From the NCBI GenBank assembly GCA_030669445.1, contig DAOVDP010000009.1, positions 1-16,744 on the forward strand: a DNA stretch of 16,744 nucleotides. The letters run 5' to 3'. This document shows, piece by piece, positions 6,486-13,700 of the stretch. The notes below the pieces were generated by a model. That model was not told the origin of the DNA. It was given only the letters and a program-made list of their open reading frames with translations, and did no database searches. Both the position numbers and the translations under genes were made by a program. Source of the DNA: Candidatus Latescibacterota bacterium (GTDB lineage: Bacteria > Latescibacterota > MVCY01). Each line of letters starts with the position of its first letter. The first letter of the stretch is position 1.

Positions 6486-7538
6486 TTATTCGGGGACGTC
6501 TATAACCCATAGGCTATAGGACCCACGCCTTATCATCTCACCAGTAGCAGGGGCGGCGGAAAAGACAATCTTATCGCCGTCGGGCGACCAAGAGGGAAAG
6601 GCAAAATAGGCCAGACCATCCCCCCGGGGCCATCCTTCTTTGTCAAAGCCTGTCTCGTCTGAAATCACATGGGCTATCAGCCTCCCTTCTGATGAAAAAA
6701 GAACGATGTCTTCGGCTCCACCAAATTGAGGGGGGGAAAGACCAGAACCCCATACCCCCACAATCTTGCTTCCGTCAGGGCTAAAGCTTGGGGAGCCTAT
6801 CCGTACAGATACCCCCTCCCGATACAACCTGACTAATGACGAACCATCTATCTTCCCCACCATGGTCGGCCACTCCGACGCGCTCGCGGTTATCCTATAT
6901 ATTATTCGATCGTCAAAGACATCAAAACCGTTAAAGTAATCACCTGTCTTCATTACATCGGGCTGTGGGAACAGGAACTCTATTTTGCCGTTTGCCAAAT
7001 AGTAAGCGTAGTAACCATCTTCTGAGGTATATTGACCATATTCTAGGGTAAACCGAGCATAAAATACCAACCGTTCTCCATCAGGGGAGAACTTGGCGCT
7101 CAGAACATAAGCAGGTATGCGTTCAAGCTCTATGACTTGTTCCTCCAAGGTCGCCACATCTAACAACACTAAATCCCCTCCCCCCCAATATCCGCAGTAT
7201 CCGGTGGGGGTAGGTCTTATTGTCACCAGGGTTTTCCCATCGGGACAGATATCCAAATCTCGATACTTCCCGGCCTTCAGAAACCGGGCGTTCTCACCAT
7301 CCGCATCGATCACCCAGATGTCCCCTCCTGTGTGTGTTCCCCCCTTAATGTAATAGATAAATCCATCCGGTGACCAAACCGGGAAAACGGCTCTGCTGCC
7401 TGTATCCAGACGCCGCAACGTGGGATAAAGCTCGCTCAGGGATGGCCCTACTCCTTTATCACAGCCCGTGAATATCAAGTGGGTAAGGATCACAATTAAG
7501 ATAAGATAGGGTATTTGCTTCCCATTGACATAGCTCAT
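6486..7538 (-). CDS. TolB-like PD40 beta-propeller lipoprotein
   Basis: A 350-residue predicted lipoprotein. The frame is open back to 7646, but the promoter at 7642-7614 overlaps that part, so I choose the ATG at 7538. It has GGAG at 7553-7550 and gives a clean signal peptide, MSYVNGK then IPYLILIVILTHLIFTGC, with lipid-bearing Cys26. The rest repeats the PD40 blade motif: WSPDG (55-59), CPDG (98-101), FSPDG (150-154), FSPDG (252-256) and WSPDG (317-321), each followed by a beta strand such as KIVFSA. Such propellers resemble TolB and DPP-IV-type propellers and usually bind protein partners or peptides. No catalytic domain is attached. The stop is 34 bp before the metalloprotease ATG, so both probably share one transcript and may act together at the cell surface; that last point is inference. 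Confidence 0.85.
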   Translation of the reverse strand: MSYVNGKQIPYLILIVILTHLIFTGCDKGVGPSLSELYPTLRRLDTGSRAVFPVWSPDGFIYYIKGGTHTGGDIWVIDADGENARFLKAGKYRDLDICPDGKTLVTIRPTPTGYCGYWGGGDLVLLDVATLEEQVIELERIPAYVLSAKFSPDGERLVFYARFTLEYGQYTSEDGYYAYYLANGKIEFLFPQPDVMKTGDYFNGFDVFDDRIIYRITASASEWPTMVGKIDGSSLVRLYREGVSVRIGSPSFSPDGSKIVGVWGSGLSPPQFGGAEDIVLFSSEGRLIAHVISDETGFDKEGWPRGDGLAYFAFPSWSPDGDKIVFSAAPATGEMIRRGSYSLWVIDVPE

Positions 7539-7613
7539 AGCTTCTGCTTCTCCAACATCTGACAAATCTGTGCCTTTTTCTAAAACCCTTTCATTCATCC
7601 TAATCTGCGACCT

Positions 7614-7642
7614 AATATAATCCCATTCCCTTCGCATGTCAA
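7614..7642 (-). promoter_or_regulatory. Promoter of the TolB-like lipoprotein / metalloprotease operon
   Basis: On the minus strand TTGACA (7642-7637), a 17-bp spacer, and TATATT (7619-7614). The predicted transcription start is near 7607. This rules out the longest open start at 7646 and supports the ATG at 7538, leaving a leader of about 69 nt. Confidence 0.75.
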
Positions 7643-7677
7643 GCACGTTTGTTAGCTTTCAGAATTTTTGTCCCGAG

Positions 7678-7707
7678 TTAAATCAGAAGCCGCCTGGATC
7701 GTTTCAT
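7678..7707 (-). other. Nine-codon mini-ORF with good ribosome site
   Basis: An ATG eight bases after GGAGG begins MKRSRRLLI and then stops at TAA. GGAGG itself lies in the last codons of the upstream secreted-protein gene. The peptide looks like the first residues of a signal peptide, so this may be the stub of a deleted exported-protein gene. Chance is also possible. Confidence 0.3.
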
Positions 7708-7708
7708 C

Positions 7709-8422
7709 TCATAACCCTCCTTCCTTATATTGTGCTTTGATTTCTCCCCAAGAACTACGATTTACGCCTGTTGTTCCGTAATGTCTTCCATTCACTGCAG
7801 CGCTTTTCAGAAGCATATCAGTATTTCCAACCTCTCCGTAAACCATAATACGTACAGGCCCCACTTGAGGAGTGAACCAAGCATCTATCCAGACACCTAT
7901 TATCTGTGCAGTACCCACTGAGAACCTATAGCAATGATCGAACGTTCCCGCGGGTGTAACAACGGTATCCTCTATGCTCAGCAAACAGGTAATGAAATCC
8001 ATACCAGCCTCGTAACCCGGTATGCTATCTACATGCACCACTCTCATAGAGTCCAATGTGGTATCCGAGAACTTGTAGTACAGGATGTCTTCATCTCTGA
8101 ACCGTAGCACAACATCGCCATGTTCCGTCTTTCGCGTAATGACCTCAGTACCCTTCTCATAGTCAGCAGGAAAAAGATAAAAGGGAAGAGGAGACTTGTC
8201 GAAGATAAAGTATTCCCGCTCCCCTATTATCCTGCTGGCAACAATGGAACAGCTCCACTGTTCGTTTCCCCCTCTAGTGGTGCCAACGTAAGTCCAGCTA
8301 TTTCCCACATGCAGAGGAAAATAGTCCCGCATCGCGCCGGATGGGTTATTAACACCCTTTTCAAAGCCTAAAGACAAGATTATTCCGGCGAAGATTAAAA
8401 TTACAACTCCCTTCCTTGCCAT
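7709..8422 (-). CDS. Small exported protein, unknown function
   Basis: 237 residues. The ATG at 8422 is preferred over GTG at 8434 because GGAG lies six bases before it. Residues 1-19 are a hydrophobic signal or anchor segment (MARKGVVILIFAGIILSLG). The position where a lipobox Cys would be expected is Phe20, encoded TTT, one base from TGT. The mature part opens DYFPLHVGNSWTYVG (33-47) and later has TVVTPAGTFDHCYRF (153-167) and WFTPQVGPVRI (182-192). I recognise this pattern from uncharacterised secreted or lipoproteins of FCB-type bacteria, predicted to be all beta, but I cannot assign a function. It has its own promoter at 8496-8468. Readthrough into the TolB-like gene 171 bp downstream is possible, since no terminator hairpin is seen between them. 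Confidence 0.75.
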   Translation of the reverse strand: MARKGVVILIFAGIILSLGFEKGVNNPSGAMRDYFPLHVGNSWTYVGTTRGGNEQWSCSIVASRIIGEREYFIFDKSPLPFYLFPADYEKGTEVITRKTEHGDVVLRFRDEDILYYKFSDTTLDSMRVVHVDSIPGYEAGMDFITCLLSIEDTVVTPAGTFDHCYRFSVGTAQIIGVWIDAWFTPQVGPVRIMVYGEVGNTDMLLKSAAVNGRHYGTTGVNRSSWGEIKAQYKEGGL

Positions 8423-8467
8423 TTTATTCTCCACTAAGGATACATCCTCCCTCGGAAAAACAATCTT

Positions 8468-8496
8468 AAGATAACACCTTCTGAAAGATTTGTCAA
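8468..8496 (-). promoter_or_regulatory. Promoter of the small exported-protein gene
   Basis: On the minus strand TTGACA (8496-8491), a 17-bp spacer, and TATCTT (8473-8468), the same boxes as the tRNA promoter. The predicted start near 8461 leaves a leader of about 39 nt containing the GGAG ribosome site. Confidence 0.7.
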
Positions 8497-8628
8497 GTGT
8501 CTTTTTTTAAAAATGTTGTAAAAAATCGCAAACCCGTACTCATTCTTCTGAAAGGTCAGGAGGGTAGAGCTAACCAGACGCCAGTTCATAGGGTTCAGCA
8601 GGGACTCGCCGCTACTGAGTCACTGAAC

Positions 8629-8663
8629 AAAAAAGCCGCCCTCGCCACAGAGACAAGGACGGC
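8629..8663 (-). terminator. thiL terminator
   Basis: On the minus strand GCCGTCCTTG (8663-8654) pairs with CGAGGGCGGC (8644-8635), including two G-U pairs, around the loop TCTCTGTGG, followed by six T (8634-8629). It begins 36 bp after the thiL stop. Stem, loop and some flanking sequence resemble the terminator at 2870-2906. Confidence 0.9.
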
Positions 8664-8698
8664 CCAGGAAAGAAACTCCTCCGAGAGTCATCTCCCCT

Positions 8699-9697
8699 CT
8701 AATCCAGAAAATGTTGATAGCCCAACGAAGCCAACTCCCTTTCTCTCCCATTTTCGCCGACGATGACCACTCCCTTTTCTGCTCCTACAATCTCTCCAAT
8801 GATCGTCACCCGTGTTCCTGTATTGCTCAGCAGGTGAGCTCTCAGTCTCTCCACATCCATAGGAGAAAGGGTAAAGAGCAGCTCAAAGTCCTCTCCCCCA
8901 TTCAGGGCATAGTCCAGCGGTGACCTGCCCTGTCTGTGGGCAACCTCTTTGGCACCTGGGCAGATGGGAATCTGGGGGGCAAACAGTCGGGCTCCTACCC
9001 TGCTTTCCCGGCAGATGTGATGCACCTCTGAGGAGAGTCCGTCGCTGATGTCTATCATCGCATGGATTTGGGCAACCTCACCCATTGTCCTTGCCTCCTT
9101 GACCCTTGGAGTTGGCTCAAGGTGCCGCTTGACCACTTTCTCATCAGTTTGCCCTTTGTCCTTGAGCACCTCCAGTCCGGCCTGTACCCCACCCAAATCC
9201 CCGGTGACGCAGATGGCATCTCCTATTTTAGCACTTCGACGTAGGGTAAGCCTCTCCTTTTCTACCTCTCCGATCACAGCAATAGAGATTAGCATTCTAT
9301 CGGGGGATAGACTGGTATCCCCTCCCACAATGCTGCAACCGAACTCAGAACAGACGGCATCCATTCCCCGATAGAGTTCTTCGACCTCTCCTACCGACAT
9401 CGTCCCGGGAAAGGCAAGACAGACCACTGCCCAGCGAGGGGTTCCCCCCATAGCGGCGATATCGCTCAGGTTAGCTGCCATCGTCTTCCACCCAATCTGC
9501 CAGGGGGTGGCAAACTCCCTTTTGAAATGGATGCCCTCTACAAAGGCATCTGTGGTAATCAGGCGATAGAGGCCCGACCGATCTTCAATCACGGCCGCAT
9601 CGTCGCCGATGCCAATTAAAACAGAGCTGTCGCCGGGTGTCACCCACCCTTTTATCCGGTCGATGACTCCGAATTCACCGATGCCATTGATCTTCAT
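8699..9697 (-). CDS. thiL: Thiamine-monophosphate kinase
   Basis: 332 residues, full length for ThiL, which phosphorylates thiamine monophosphate with ATP to the cofactor thiamine diphosphate in the cytoplasm. It has the PurM/AIRS-kinase layout. The N-terminal ATP-binding half carries GIGDDAAVI (29-37), TTDAFVEGIHF (48-58), MAANLSDIAAMGGTP (73-87) and GGDT (125-128). The C-terminal half carries VTGDLGG (164-170), MIDISDGLSSE (214-224) and GGEDFELLF (267-275). The ATG at 9697 has GAGGAG six bases upstream. The gene is monocistronic: a near-consensus promoter lies 15-45 bp upstream and a terminator follows. It diverges from folB. No thiamine biosynthesis genes or TPP riboswitch are seen nearby, so it may serve salvage or finish a pathway encoded elsewhere. 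Confidence 0.97.
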   Translation of the reverse strand: MKINGIGEFGVIDRIKGWVTPGDSSVLIGIGDDAAVIEDRSGLYRLITTDAFVEGIHFKREFATPWQIGWKTMAANLSDIAAMGGTPRWAVVCLAFPGTMSVGEVEELYRGMDAVCSEFGCSIVGGDTSLSPDRMLISIAVIGEVEKERLTLRRSAKIGDAICVTGDLGGVQAGLEVLKDKGQTDEKVVKRHLEPTPRVKEARTMGEVAQIHAMIDISDGLSSEVHHICRESRVGARLFAPQIPICPGAKEVAHRQGRSPLDYALNGGEDFELLFTLSPMDVERLRAHLLSNTGTRVTIIGEIVGAEKGVVIVGENGRERELASLGYQHFLD

Positions 9698-9718
9698 CTA
9701 AGTCTCCTCATTGGCCTT

Positions 9719-9747
9719 ATATTAAGCCATTTTGGAGAAGATGTCAA
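9719..9747 (-). promoter_or_regulatory. thiL promoter
   Basis: On the minus strand TTGACA (9747-9742), a 17-bp spacer, and TAATAT (9724-9719). The predicted start is near 9712, leaving a 15-nt leader. The -35 box lies in the left arm of the palindrome GTCAAGGG-6-CCCTTGAC (9743-9764). Confidence 0.85.
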
Positions 9748-9764
9748 GGGTTATTTCCCTTGAC
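9743..9764. promoter_or_regulatory. Palindrome joining divergent -35 boxes
   Basis: GTCAAGGG (9743-9750) and CCCTTGAC (9757-9764) are perfect inverses six bp apart. They contain the -35 hexamers of thiL and folB on opposite strands. It could be an operator that blocks both promoters at once, or simply two back-to-back similar -35 regions. Confidence 0.55.
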
Positions 9765-9788
9765 TTGAGTGTAGTTATCTAATATATT
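9759..9788 (+). promoter_or_regulatory. folB promoter, predicted leaderless
   Basis: TTGACT (9760-9765), a 17-bp spacer, and TATATT (9783-9788). The predicted start at 9794-9796 touches the folB ATG at 9797, and no ribosome-binding sequence lies before that ATG. Confidence 0.75.
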
Positions 9789-9796
9789 TTGCCCAA

Positions 9797-10174
9797 ATGG
9801 ATATCCTGCGTCTCAAGAATATGCGCTTTTATGGCTACCACGGGGTGCTCCCGGAAGAAAAAAGACTGGGACAGTGGTTTGAGGTGGACTTAGAAGTGAA
9901 AACCGACCTCCAAAAGGCCGGCCTCTCTGATCAACTGGAAGATACCCTGGATTACTCCCGGCTGCTTAAGCTCGTTCAGGAAGTAGTCACCGGACAGAAA
10001 TTCAATCTCATTGAAGCCCTTGCCGAGCGGATAGCGCAAAGAACGGCGGAGGGTTTTTCTGTGAGCGAACTCACCGTGCGGGTGCGTAAACCCAATCCTC
10101 CTTCTTCCGCCCATTTCGACGGGGCAGAAGTAGAAATCCACCGGGTCTACAATCACCCCAGAGGAGAGTCGTAA
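9797..10174 (+). CDS. folB: Dihydroneopterin aldolase
   Basis: 125 residues, the normal FolB length. The enzyme cleaves 7,8-dihydroneopterin to 6-hydroxymethyl-7,8-dihydropterin and glycolaldehyde in folate synthesis. Conserved features are FYGYHGVLPEEK near the N-terminus (11-22), the strand-turn with DTLDY (49-53), NLIEALAERIA (70-80) with the conserved Glu, and the VRVRKPNPP segment (95-103) holding the usual Lys. The ATG at 9797 is the only start giving the full N-terminus, yet it has no Shine-Dalgarno and sits at the predicted transcription start. folK follows with no gap (TAA|ATG), so the two consecutive pathway steps are co-transcribed. Confidence 0.95.
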   Translation: MDILRLKNMRFYGYHGVLPEEKRLGQWFEVDLEVKTDLQKAGLSDQLEDTLDYSRLLKLVQEVVTGQKFNLIEALAERIAQRTAEGFSVSELTVRVRKPNPPSSAHFDGAEVEIHRVYNHPRGES

Positions 10175-10705
10175 ATGGCCACGGCCTACCTCGGTCTGGG
10201 GGCAAATCTCGGCGATCGAGAAGCTGTTATCAACCAAGCAGTGGAACTGCTTTCCCAGAATATTGAAATTCTCGCTGTCTCTTCGCTTTACGAGACTGCC
10301 CCGGTGGGGTTCACTCATCAACCTTATTTCTTGAACGCAGCGCTCAAAGCCAATACCGCTTTCTCTCCTCGGGAGTTGTTGAACTTTACTCAATCGGTTG
10401 AAAGAAGACTGGGACGAGAACGCACCCAACCGTGGGGTCCAAGGACTGTGGACTTAGACCTTCTGCTTTACGACGACTTAGTTCTGGAGGAGCCAGATCT
10501 AATCATCCCTCACCCCCGACTGCACCAGCGGGCGTTTGTCTTGATCCCCCTTTGTGAAATCGAACCCTTGCTGCTGCACCCTGTTGTTAAGAAATCCGTC
10601 TGCCTGTTATTGAAAGAGAACTGCGGACAGCAGTCCGTCCACCTGTTTAGTCCACTGAAAAAGTGGGAAGGAGATCTACAAAAAATCCGATGCGAAGACC
10701 AATAA
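10175..10705 (+). CDS. folK: 2-amino-4-hydroxy-6-hydroxymethyldihydropteridine pyrophosphokinase
   Basis: 176 residues. The enzyme transfers pyrophosphate from ATP to the FolB product. It shows the HPPK pattern from the start: YLGLGANLGDRE (5-16), SSLYETAPVGF (36-46), QPYFLNAAL (49-57) and the signature WGPRTVDLDLLLYDD (86-100), followed by IPHPRLHQRAFVL (110-122). GAGGAG at 10161-10166 provides the ribosome site inside the end of folB. The C-terminal tail beyond about residue 150 (KENCGQQ ... RCEDQ) is not conserved in my experience and overlaps the TPR gene by 16 bp, which suggests translational coupling. No dihydropteroate synthase gene is near. Confidence 0.96.
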   Translation: MATAYLGLGANLGDREAVINQAVELLSQNIEILAVSSLYETAPVGFTHQPYFLNAALKANTAFSPRELLNFTQSVERRLGRERTQPWGPRTVDLDLLLYDDLVLEEPDLIIPHPRLHQRAFVLIPLCEIEPLLLHPVVKKSVCLLLKENCGQQSVHLFSPLKKWEGDLQKIRCEDQ

Positions 10706-13700
10706 TAGCTCTTGTAGTCTGTCTGTTCTTAGGACAAACCCTTGCTCAGGCCCGAGAGATCGATGAGTTGGGTTTCGCCCAAAAACTCTACCAGGATCAA
10801 ATGTACGAACTGGCGGCAGAACAGTTGCGAGGGTTTCTTCGAGACCGGCCAGCAGACCCCAAGACATCGGCAGCTCAGCTTCTGCTTGCCCACTGTTACT
10901 TAGAGGCAGAAAAGCCGGAAGGTGCCCTGCACAGCTACCAGGATTTCATCGTAAACTATCCCGACGACATCCACCTGCCTGAGGCCTGGAAGGGGTGTGC
11001 TCGGTCTTTGATCCTCTTGGGCAGACCCCGGAAGGCTGCAGAGACTTACCTGAAACTCCAGAACCTTTTCCCCGGCAGCCACTTGGCCCCAGAGGCCCTA
11101 CTGGAAGCAGGCAAGATATTCTCTGATGCCGAGCAGTCTCCAGAAGCAATTCAGGCCTTGAGACGACTCATCACCGAGTACAGAGATTCGCCCCTGATCG
11201 ACGAGTCTCACTATTGGCTGGGAATATGTAGCTGGGAAACAGGCAATTATACCGATGCTCTTTCTGAATTTGCCAAGGTCTCCTCTGCCCAGTGGCGACC
11301 CAGGGCCCTGTTGGAGATCACCAGAATCAGGTTCGAACAGAACAACCTCAACGAAGCCCGGAACATTTTCTCCCGGCTTAAAAAAGACTTCCCTAAAAAC
11401 CCCGCTACAGGCCAGGCAGCAATCCTGTTGGCGGGACAGCTTCGGGAAAAGGGGCAGTTCTCACAAGCGGCGGAGTTTCTCCAGCAGGCCAGCGGGGTAC
11501 TGCCTGAGGGGGAGTTGAAAGAAAACGCCCTGCTTGGTCTGGCCGACTCCTATTCTCTGGCAAAGAAGGACTCTTTGGCAGTCCTCTGGTACCGGAGTTT
11601 CCTTAAAGGTTATCCCCAAAGCCCTCGGCGGCCAGAGGCACTGCTCGGTTTGGAAAGGACTTACTTAAATCAGAATGACTTAGAATCAGCTCTGCGCACC
11701 TTTAGAAAACTGCAGGCGCTGGCACCTGATTCAAAATATGCGAAGTTCTCCTATCAACTTTTGGCCCAGGCTTATTTAAGAAATGAACAGCCGGCTGAGG
11801 CGGCCAGGTTTTACACCGAATACCTCTCCCTCTGTGACCAGAAAAAAGAAGCCGAGAGGGTGAAATTCGAACTGGGCAGGATTTACCAGAGAGACCTTCA
11901 CTGGCTAAACAGAGCGGTCTTGCTCTACCAGGAGTTGGCTCAAGGGGCTTCTGCACTTGCCGAGTCATCTCAATTTGCCCTTGCCAGATGTCTGGAGCAG
12001 CAGGGTGAGTCCATCAGGGCCCGAGAGGAATATCAACTGCTCCTGCAGCGCTTTCCCACTGGTCAATTCGCCTCAGAAGCCTACCAGAGATTGGAATATA
12101 TTGAGCAGTTTTCACCCGACTGGAGATCGGCGACAAAGAGGCTTGTCCAGGTATTGAAAGACGGTCTCACCCAAGGTTCAGAGGAGCAAGCCCTGTACAG
12201 TTTGGCCCTCACCTGTTACAGAGAGTTAAAGGATTTTGAGGGAACAGCATCTGTTCTCCGAGCCTATGTGGAGAGATACCCGGAGAGCAGCCGGGCGGAC
12301 AGTGCCCAATATCTGCTGGCCCAGTGTTATCTTAAACTACACCAGAAGTGCATCTTAAACGGCCAACCGCAGGCAGCCAAGGGATTCCACAAAAAGGCAG
12401 CTGAGGCCTATCAGACGCTGGTGAAAAACTATCCCAAAAGTAGTTGGGCAGATGACGCTGCCATTTTTCTTATCGAAAAGGCCCTTTCCGCTGCCCCATC
12501 TGATTCTGGCAGGTGGCAGGTTATGCTCAATTCATACCAGCAATTTCTGGAGACCTATCTGGAGAGCAATCGTCTGGATTTTGTTCTGTTAAGAATCGGC
12601 GACGCCTACCGGGGACTGGGCCTGGAGGATTCGAGTCTAACCCAGCAAGCGATTTCTATTTACCAAAAACTGCAAGACCAATTCTCCCAGAGTCCCTACG
12701 CTGACAATGCCCGATTTGGAATCGGGGTCTGCCAGATAGAAACAGGGGACTTTAAGGCAGCCGAGGCCTCCTTCCGAAGTCTGCTCTCCCGGTATCCCGA
12801 CAGTGAATTGAGGGGCAGGTCTCGTTTTCAACTGGGCCAGCTTCTCTTTCTACGAGGGGATTTCCAGGGGGCAACCGAAGAGTTCCGCCCCCTGCTCACC
12901 CAACGGTTTTCCCCAGACCAGTCTCCCCAGCTTATCCGTCTATATCTGGCCCAGGCTTACTCCCAAATTGGCCAGGTAGATCAGGCAAGCGTACTCTACC
13001 AGGAAATACTGAAACAGACAGGTGAAGAAAACGAAACATTGACCTCTCTCCCTGAAAGCCCAGAGAAAAAGACTATTAAGAGGGCCCTGTTGGGGTTGGC
13101 CTCCCTTTATGAGAAAAAAGGCAAATACACCGAAGCTGTCGACCTGTGCAACCAGTTCCTCCGTTCTTATCCGCAGGATAGTACTTCAGATAGTGTGCTT
13201 TTCCACAAAGGGAAGCTGCTGCTTTCTCTGGGAAATGAATCTGAAGCTATCCGGACCTGGGAGGAATTGGCCCAGAAATTCTCCTCCAGTGTCTTTGCCC
13301 CAGAGGCTGCGGAGAGGGTGAGCACTATCCTCCTCCGCCAGAGGAAATACCAGGATGCTCTTTCAGCATATACTTTAGCCCTTTCCCTTGACCAGGAGCG
13401 TATGGAAGTTGCTGGAGGGATAACAGTCTGTCTGTTGCGAACCGGACAGGAAAACCGAGCTGGCAGTGCTCTGCGCAGTTTCAAAAAAGAATTTGGTCGC
13501 TCACCGGAGGCAACGCAGTGGATCGCCCGATTTGAATATGAGCGGGGACTGCTCTGGTGGGAGCAAAAGACATATAAGAAGGCACGGGAGCAGTTCCAGC
13601 GGGTGTTGAAAGAGTTCCCTGGAAGTGACTTTGCCGACGACGCCTCCTATCACATCGCTGTTTGTCTCTTACAACAGGGAAAAAACAACGAAGCAGTTGA

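Noticed and set aside
7539..7646. Longer N-terminus of the TolB-like lipoprotein
   Set aside because: It would cover the promoter at 7642-7614 and bury the lipoprotein signal peptide 36 residues inside.
8497..8766. 89-codon plus-strand frame over the thiL terminator
   Set aside because: It reads through a terminator hairpin and into the thiL end; no ribosome site. The 8498-8628 gap shows nothing else I can name.
9698..9796. TPP riboswitch before thiL
   Set aside because: The predicted leader is only about 15 nt, far too short for a riboswitch.
9890..10429. 179-codon open frame antisense to folB/folK
   Set aside because: It is entirely opposite two clear genes, has no domain likeness and no ribosome site.
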